From Castellaniella defragrans (GTDB lineage Bacteria; Pseudomonadota; Gammaproteobacteria; Burkholderiales; Burkholderiaceae_B), in NCBI RefSeq assembly GCF_014203015.1, contig NZ_JACHIB010000002.1, forward strand, positions 209,709 through 273,708: 64,000 nt of DNA, written 5' to 3'. Below the pieces are notes generated by a model. That model searched no databases and was not told the origin of the DNA. It saw nothing but the letters and a program-made list of their open reading frames with translations. Below are positions 58,255-64,000 of the stretch, piece by piece. The translations under genes were made by a program, and so were the position numbers. Position 1 is the stretch's first letter. The number at the start of each line of letters is the position of its first letter.

Positions 58255-59697
58255 ATGACCGCCCGCCGCCGCACCAAGATCGTCGCCACGCTGGGGCCCT
58301 CGACCTCCAGCCCCGAACGCATCGAAGCCCTGATCCTGGCCGGCCTGGACGTGGCCCGGCTGAACTTCTCGCACGGCAGCGCCGACGACCACCGCGAGCG
58401 CGTCCGTCTGGTGCGCGAGATCTCCGCCCGCCACGACCGCCACATCGCCCTCATGGGCGATCTCCAGGGGCCGAAGATCCGCATCGGCCGCTTCGCCGCC
58501 GGCCCGGTCATGCTGAACCCGGGCGACACCTTCACCCTGTCCATCCGGCACCCGCTGGACGCCGGCACCGCCGGCATCGTGGGGATCGAATACCCGCCTC
58601 TGGTCCAGGACTGCACCCCGGGCGACGAACTGCTGCTCGACGACGGCCGGGTCATCCTGCGGGTCGAATCCGTGGACACGGAAGCCGTCCACACGCGCGT
58701 CGAAGTCGGCGGGCCGCTGTCCGACAACAAGGGCATCAACCGGCGCGGCGGGGGCATCTCGGCGCCCAGCCTGACCGACAAGGACCGCCAGGACATCCTG
58801 CTGGCCGCCGAACTCGAACTGGACTACGTGGCGGTGTCGTTTCCCCGCGCGGGGGCCGACATCGAGCAGGCGCGCCGGCTGGTGCGCAAGGCCGGCAGCT
58901 CCGCCTGGATCATCGCCAAGATCGAGCGCGCCGAGGCCGTGGCCGACGACGCCGCGCTGGACGACCTGATCCGCGCCAGCGACGGCGTGATGGTGGCCCG
59001 GGGCGACCTGGGCGTGGAAATCGGCGACGCCCGGCTCGTCGGCATCCAGAAGCGCATCATCCAGCACGCCCGCACCCTGAACAAGCTGGTGATCACCGCC
59101 ACCCAGATGATGGAATCCATGATCGCCAGCCCGATCCCGACCCGCGCCGAGGTCTCCGACGTCGCCAACGCGGTGCTCGACTACACCGACGCGGTCATGC
59201 TGTCGGCCGAATCGGCCTCGGGGCAATACCCCGTCGAGGCGGTCCAGGCCATGGCGCGGATCTGCCTGGGCGCCGAACAGGAACCCACCAGCATCAAATC
59301 CCACCACCGCCTGGGCGAGACCTTCTCGCGCTGCGACGAGACCATCGCCCTGGCCAGCATGTACGCCGCCAACCACTTCCCCGGCATCAAGGCCATCATC
59401 AGCCTGACCGAAAGCGGCCACACCCCGCTCATCATGTCGCGCATCCGCTCGGGCGTGCCCATCTACTGCTACACGCGGCACCCCGCCACGCAGCGCCGCG
59501 CCGCCCTGTTCCGCGGCGTCTACACCGTGCCCTTCGACGCGGCGACGCTGCCGCCCGCGGAGGTCAGCGAGGCCGCCATCGACATCCTGCGCCAGCGGGG
59601 CCTGCTGCGGCCGGGCGACTGGATCATCCTGACCAAGGGCGATTTCTACAGCGACAGCGGCGGCACCAACGGCATGAAGATCCTGCGCGTGGCCTGA
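58255..59697 (+). CDS. pyk: Pyruvate kinase
   Basis: Pyk converts phosphoenolpyruvate and ADP to pyruvate and ATP. The 480-residue enzyme begins with TKIVATLGPSTSSPERIEAL. It has the active-site KIERAEAVADD and GVMVARGDLGVEIG, and the ATP-binding TATQMMESMI. Its position between rlmH and maf is unusual; these two are normally adjacent. Confidence 0.95.
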   Translation: MTARRRTKIVATLGPSTSSPERIEALILAGLDVARLNFSHGSADDHRERVRLVREISARHDRHIALMGDLQGPKIRIGRFAAGPVMLNPGDTFTLSIRHPLDAGTAGIVGIEYPPLVQDCTPGDELLLDDGRVILRVESVDTEAVHTRVEVGGPLSDNKGINRRGGGISAPSLTDKDRQDILLAAELELDYVAVSFPRAGADIEQARRLVRKAGSSAWIIAKIERAEAVADDAALDDLIRASDGVMVARGDLGVEIGDARLVGIQKRIIQHARTLNKLVITATQMMESMIASPIPTRAEVSDVANAVLDYTDAVMLSAESASGQYPVEAVQAMARICLGAEQEPTSIKSHHRLGETFSRCDETIALASMYAANHFPGIKAIISLTESGHTPLIMSRIRSGVPIYCYTRHPATQRRAALFRGVYTVPFDAATLPPAEVSEAAIDILRQRGLLRPGDWIILTKGDFYSDSGGTNGMKILRVA

Positions 59698-59752
59698 GCG
59701 CGGCTTGAGCTCCGGCCCGCATCCCTCCATCCCGAAACCCGTTCCAGCCGCC

Positions 59753-60379
59753 ATGCCGCCCTTCGTCCTGCTGGCCTCCGCCAGCCCCCGCCGCCACGAG
59801 ATCCTCGACCAGCTCGCCATTCCCCACGGCATCCTGCGCGTGCCCGCGCCGGCAGGCGAGGACGAGCCCCGCCTGCCGGGCGAGCCGGCCGCCGACTACG
59901 TGCGCCGCACCGCGCGGGACAAGGCCGAACGGGCGGCCGCCTGGCTGACCTCGGGCGGCACGCCCGATCCGCTGCCCGGAGCCTGGCCGGCCGGATGGCG
60001 GGACGCGCCCATCCTCTGCGCCGACACCACGGTCATCCTGGACGGCGACGTGCTGGGCAAGCCGCGCGACGCGGCCGACGCCGCCGACATGCTGCGGCGC
60101 CTGTCCGGCCGGGAGCACGCGGTCCACACCGCCGTGGTCCTGGCGCGCGGCGGGCGCTTCCACGAGGCGGTCAGCATCAGCACGGTGCGCTTCCAGCCGC
60201 TCGCGGACGCCGACATCGCGGCCTACATCGCCAGCGGCGAGCCCTTCGGCAAGGCGGGCGGCTACGCCATCCAGGGCCGTGCGGCCGCCTTCGTCGTCCA
60301 TCTGTCGGGCAGCCACAGCGGCGTCATGGGCCTGCCGGCGCACGAGACCGCCCGGCTGCTGGCGCAGAGCCCCGGCTGA
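59753..60379 (+). CDS. maf: Maf family nucleotide pyrophosphatase
   Basis: Maf enzymes hydrolyse non-canonical or canonical nucleoside triphosphates to monophosphates and affect septum formation. The 208-residue protein begins FVLLASASPRRHEIL, the family P-loop-like motif, and contains CADTTVILDG and AYIASGEPFGKAGGYAIQG. I start it at ATG 59753; the TTG at 59705 gives an unlikely extension. Confidence 0.94.
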   Translation: MPPFVLLASASPRRHEILDQLAIPHGILRVPAPAGEDEPRLPGEPAADYVRRTARDKAERAAAWLTSGGTPDPLPGAWPAGWRDAPILCADTTVILDGDVLGKPRDAADAADMLRRLSGREHAVHTAVVLARGGRFHEAVSISTVRFQPLADADIAAYIASGEPFGKAGGYAIQGRAAAFVVHLSGSHSGVMGLPAHETARLLAQSPG

Positions 60380-60410
60380 GGCGGAGCTCCGGCTGAGACC
60401 CGGCCTGGCG

Positions 60411-60481
60411 ACCGGTCCGGCCCCCTGGGATCCCGGCTCGAGATCCCGGCTCGAAACCGCGGGCTGGAATACCGGTCCGGC
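60411..60481. repeat. Short repeats downstream of maf
   Basis: Two perfect tandem copies of GATCCCGGCTCGA (60429-60441 and 60442-60454) lie between two copies of ACCGGTCCGGC (60411-60421 and 60471-60481). The 265-bp interval from maf to the next gene otherwise holds only its promoter. Confidence 0.85.
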
Positions 60482-60515
60482 ATACTGGTTAACCCTCGTT
60501 TAGGCTTCGACTATC

Positions 60516-60544
60516 TTGACCATTGCCGCCCGGACCCCTAGCAT
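60516..60544 (+). promoter_or_regulatory. Sigma-70 type promoter of the Nramp-related gene
   Basis: TTGACC (60516-60521), a 17-bp spacer and TAGCAT (60539-60544) form a good promoter about 100 bp before the ATG at 60645. Confidence 0.65.
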
Positions 60545-60644
60545 GAACTGACGTCTTGCTGAATCCGGCAGGCGCGCGGTGATGGCCATGGCTGCATCGC
60601 ATGACCATCGTGGCACACAACCTCACCTCGAAGAGGTCCCACAC

Positions 60645-62108
60645 ATGGTCGATCCAGCCGTCAGTCCAGACCCGTCCTCCCAGGCCGCCAGCGAAATCCG
60701 CAGCCACAACCTGCCTCCCGCAACCTACCGCGACCTGCCCGAACCCCTGCCCATGAAGAAGGTCATCGGCCCCAGCGTGCTGCTGCTGGCCGGGTCCATC
60801 GGCTCGGGCGAATTCGTGCTGTGGCCCTACATTTCCACGCAGACGGGCCTGGCGCTGGTCTGGCTGGCCACCATCGGCATCCTGACCCAGTATTTCCTCA
60901 ACATGGAAATCACGCGCTACACGCTGGCCACCGGCGAGACCGCGGTGACGGGTTTCACGCGGCTATGGAAACCCTGGAGCTGGCTGTTCATCATCATGGC
61001 CGTGATTCCCTGGATGTGGCCCGGCTGGGCCACCGGCAGCTCCACGGCGCTGACCTACGCCTTCGGCCTGTCGGCCGATGCCGTCATCCCGATCACCATC
61101 GCCTCGCTGGTGCTGATCGGCATCATCCTGACCATTTCGCCCGTGGTCTACCAGACGGTCGAGAAGATCCAGTTCTTCCTCGTCGCCCTGATCGTGCTGT
61201 TCATGATCTACATCGTCGTCGGGCTGCTCGACGGCCAGACCTGGGGCGCGCTGGTGGCGGGCTTCACGACCGAGATCCCGAAGATCCCCGAATCCATCGG
61301 CAAGCTGCCCATCGCCCTGCTGCTGGGCGCCATCGCCTTCGCCGGAGCCGGCGGGGTGATGAACCTGGCGCAGTCGAACTGGGTGCGCGACAAAGGCCTG
61401 GGCATGGGCGCCCACCTGCCGAAGATCGTCTCGCCCATCACCGGCCAGGAAACCACCGAGGCGGCGATCGGCTATTTCTTCCGCCAGGACGAAGCCAACC
61501 TGCGGCGCTGGAAGGGCTGGTGGAAAGTCGCCGACCGCGAGCAGTTCGTCACCTTCTTCGTGCTGGGCCTGTTCGCCATCCTGCTGTTCATGATGCTCGC
61601 CTACATGTACGTCGGCGTCGGCAGCACCGCGCAGAACTTCGATTTCGTGCGGCTGCTGGGCGAGACCCTGAACGAGCGCGTCGGCTCCTGGGTCGGGCCG
61701 GCCTTCTGGTTCACCGGCGTGGTGGTGCTGCTGTCGACCAACCTGACCGTGCTGGACATGATCGGCCGCATCGTGGCGGACATCGCCAAGACCAACTGGC
61801 TGCGCGACAGCCAGACCTGGACGGAAAGCCGCCTGTACTTCCTGGTGGTGTGGCTGATGGTGGCCTTCGGCTCCATCATCCTGCTCTCGGGCGTGAGCCA
61901 GCCGCTGCTCCTGCTGGTGATCGCCTCGGCGCTCAACGGCCTGGTGATGTTCGTGTATTCCGTGCTGCTGATCCAGCTGAACCGCTGCATGCTGCCGCGC
62001 ACCATCGGCCTGGGCGGCGCCCGCTACGTCGCCATCCTGTGGGCCGTGCTGTTCTACGGCGGCTTTTCGATCTACCTGGTCATCAACCAGTTCGGCAAGC
62101 TCTTCTGA
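60645..62108 (+). CDS. Nramp-related membrane transporter with GSGE motif
   Basis: The 487-residue protein has about 11 predicted helices in an Nramp-like (LeuT-fold) layout. The helix-1 unwound motif, DPGN in true Nramp metal transporters, reads GSGE (residues 53-56, in SIGSGEFVLWPY). The helix-6 region reads AFAGAGGVMNLAQSNWVRD with no MPH motif. The metal ligands are therefore missing and the substrate is unknown. I chose ATG 60645, with GAGG 8 nt upstream; ATG 60579 is less likely. It stands alone with its own promoter and a strong hairpin after it. Confidence 0.82.
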   Translation: MVDPAVSPDPSSQAASEIRSHNLPPATYRDLPEPLPMKKVIGPSVLLLAGSIGSGEFVLWPYISTQTGLALVWLATIGILTQYFLNMEITRYTLATGETAVTGFTRLWKPWSWLFIIMAVIPWMWPGWATGSSTALTYAFGLSADAVIPITIASLVLIGIILTISPVVYQTVEKIQFFLVALIVLFMIYIVVGLLDGQTWGALVAGFTTEIPKIPESIGKLPIALLLGAIAFAGAGGVMNLAQSNWVRDKGLGMGAHLPKIVSPITGQETTEAAIGYFFRQDEANLRRWKGWWKVADREQFVTFFVLGLFAILLFMMLAYMYVGVGSTAQNFDFVRLLGETLNERVGSWVGPAFWFTGVVVLLSTNLTVLDMIGRIVADIAKTNWLRDSQTWTESRLYFLVVWLMVAFGSIILLSGVSQPLLLLVIASALNGLVMFVYSVLLIQLNRCMLPRTIGLGGARYVAILWAVLFYGGFSIYLVINQFGKLF

Positions 62109-62113
62109 TCCTT

Positions 62114-62149
62114 CGGCCCCGCCGCGCCGGGCCGGACGCGGCGGGGCCG
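62114..62149 (+). terminator. Strong hairpin after the Nramp-related gene
   Basis: A perfect 12-bp stem (62114-62125 with 62138-62149, 12-nt loop) begins 5 bp after the stop codon. No T-run follows, so termination would be of the T-less type or need Rho. Confidence 0.5.
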
Positions 62150-62213
62150 ATGCGATTAAACTGATCTGCAACCATTCTTTTCCAACCCAGTCTTTCAACC
62201 CGAGCTGCAGATC

Positions 62214-63416
<1,203 letters not shown>

Positions 63417-63445
63417 GTCCGGAACTCCGCGCCCGGAAACGCGAA

Positions 63446-63482
63446 GGCCCCCGGGGGACGTGATCCCGCGGGGGCCGGTTTT
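63446..63482 (+). terminator. Intrinsic terminator of trpB
   Basis: An 8-bp GC stem (63446-63453 with 63469-63476, 15-nt loop) is followed by GGTTTTCTG. Confidence 0.65.
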
Positions 63483-63638
63483 CTGCGGCGGCCTTGTGCC
63501 GTTTCGTGGGTGGCCAGGAGGCCGGTCTGGCCGCCCGTGCGTGGTCCGGAGACGCGCCGTGGCCGCCCGTGCGTGGCCTGGCAACGCGCCGTTGCGGGAG
63601 CTCGCGCTGCCTGGCGCGCGGCGCCCCCCCCCAAAGAC

Positions 63639-63671
63639 AAAGCCCCTGCAGAGGTTATCTGCAGGGGCTTT
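63639..63671 (-). terminator. Terminator of the rRNA operon
   Basis: A perfect 14-bp stem (63639-63652 with 63658-63671, 5-nt loop) lies 12 bp past the 5S 3' end in the minus direction, with TTTGTCTTTGG after it. It is the expected end of the ribosomal transcript. Confidence 0.88.
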
Positions 63672-63682
63672 GAGGCATAGAA

Positions 63683-63797
63683 GCCTGACGATGACCTACT
63701 TTCACAGGTGTCCACCCACTATCATCGGCGCGAAGGCGTTTCACTGTCCTGTTCGGGATGGGAAGGAGTGGGTCCACCTTGCTATGGTCGTCAAGCA
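63683..63797 (-). rRNA. rrf: 5S ribosomal RNA
   Basis: The minus strand reads TGCTTGACGACCATAGC at the 5' end, then CCCATCCCGAACAGGACAGT and CGCCGATGATAGTG, ending GTCATCGTCAGGC. The ends pair as the 5S terminal helix. Length is about 115 nt. The 23S gene should lie just beyond the right edge. Confidence 0.95.
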
Positions 63798-64000
63798 TAA
63801 CTGGTTGCGGTCGAGTCTGGGGCCGCGAGGGCCTTGGACTGGATCGCCAATTTGGAAGAAGCACTGCGCGGCAAGCCTAGCGGGCCTGCGGCGCTTGCAG
63901 TGTTCGACGCGACGGGCTGCATTGTAGCAGACTCGGGGCGCCTTGCACTGGGGTTGCGTTGTTTCGTTCAATTGTGTCGGCTACACACACACGATCACTA
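63798..64000 (-). other. 23S-5S spacer
   Basis: About 200 bp upstream of the 5S gene in the rRNA direction. No tRNA or ORF is seen. A short (CA)n stretch lies near 63983-63990 on plus. The last bases may be the 3' end of 23S rRNA, but too little is present to be sure. Confidence 0.5.

Noticed and set aside
63921..63926. TACAAT on the minus strand as a promoter inside the 23S-5S spacer
   Set aside because: The -35 partner at 16 bp is poor and the 5S gene is expected to be part of the rRNA operon transcript.

Overview
This is a GC-rich bacterial chromosome segment, most likely from a betaproteobacterium of the order Burkholderiales, family Alcaligenaceae (Bordetella/Achromobacter/Castellaniella-like). 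The evidence is the flhD-flhC-motA-motB-cheA order, the gene content (DUF3422, nadD-rsfS-rlmH-maf, nit next to tldD) and the 5S rRNA sequence. The genus is not resolved. Nearly all of the window is coding, with no phage, insertion sequence, transposase or CRISPR array.

Layout. 1-3488 (minus): flagellar master regulator and stator genes flhD, flhC, motA, motB and the start of cheA. 3893-13992: a complete glycerol regulon. The minus-strand operon glpS-T-P-Q-U-V-D encodes an ABC glycerol importer and glycerol-3-phosphate dehydrogenase; it diverges from glpR-glpK. 14129-17380: a TM2 membrane protein, a lipoate ligase-like protein, a ribbon-helix-helix protein and a SulP transporter. 17546-20045: panD with a 13-bp tandem repeat at its 3' end, then a TPP riboswitch driving cytX, followed by a yeast-type cytosine deaminase. 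20170-24224: quinol-type NO reductase norB diverging from its sigma-54 activator norR, with a -24/-12 promoter and three NorR boxes. 24355-28705: an ABC exporter-like protein, SirB2, a frameshifted LysR regulator and a patatin-like phospholipase. 28793-34843: a DMT exporter, a MarR regulator and a NodT-EmrA-EmrB tripartite efflux operon, with a repeated operator-like sequence. 34950-38450: tRNA-Asn followed by a FAD aromatic hydroxylase and AraC regulator cassette that looks inserted. 38744-43112: small housekeeping and membrane genes. 43328-48372: tRNA-Thr, pncB, tldD, nit, an H-NS-like protein and a lipoprotein. 48622-60379: pepN, fbp, a quinone oxidoreductase, and a dense plus-strand cluster yebC-purD-hemF-nadD-rsfS-rlmH-pyk-maf. 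60645-63416: an Nramp-related transporter without the usual metal motif, and an orphan trpB. 63683-63797 (minus): 5S rRNA, the end of an rRNA operon that continues past the right edge.

How the genes work together. Glycerol enters through GlpSTPQUV, is phosphorylated by GlpK and oxidised by GlpD under GlpR control. NorB/NorR point to NO detoxification or denitrification. The MarR locus is a drug or solvent efflux unit. The TPP riboswitch ties pyrimidine uptake, and perhaps deamination, to thiamine supply. The items most worth checking are the cytX/cytosine deaminase pair, the LysR frameshift, the one-sided damage in the GlpS/GlpT ATPase pair, the MarR operator repeats, the 13-bp repeat that contains the panD stop codon, and the GSGE-type Nramp-related protein. 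I found no clearly new multi-gene defence or mobile system.
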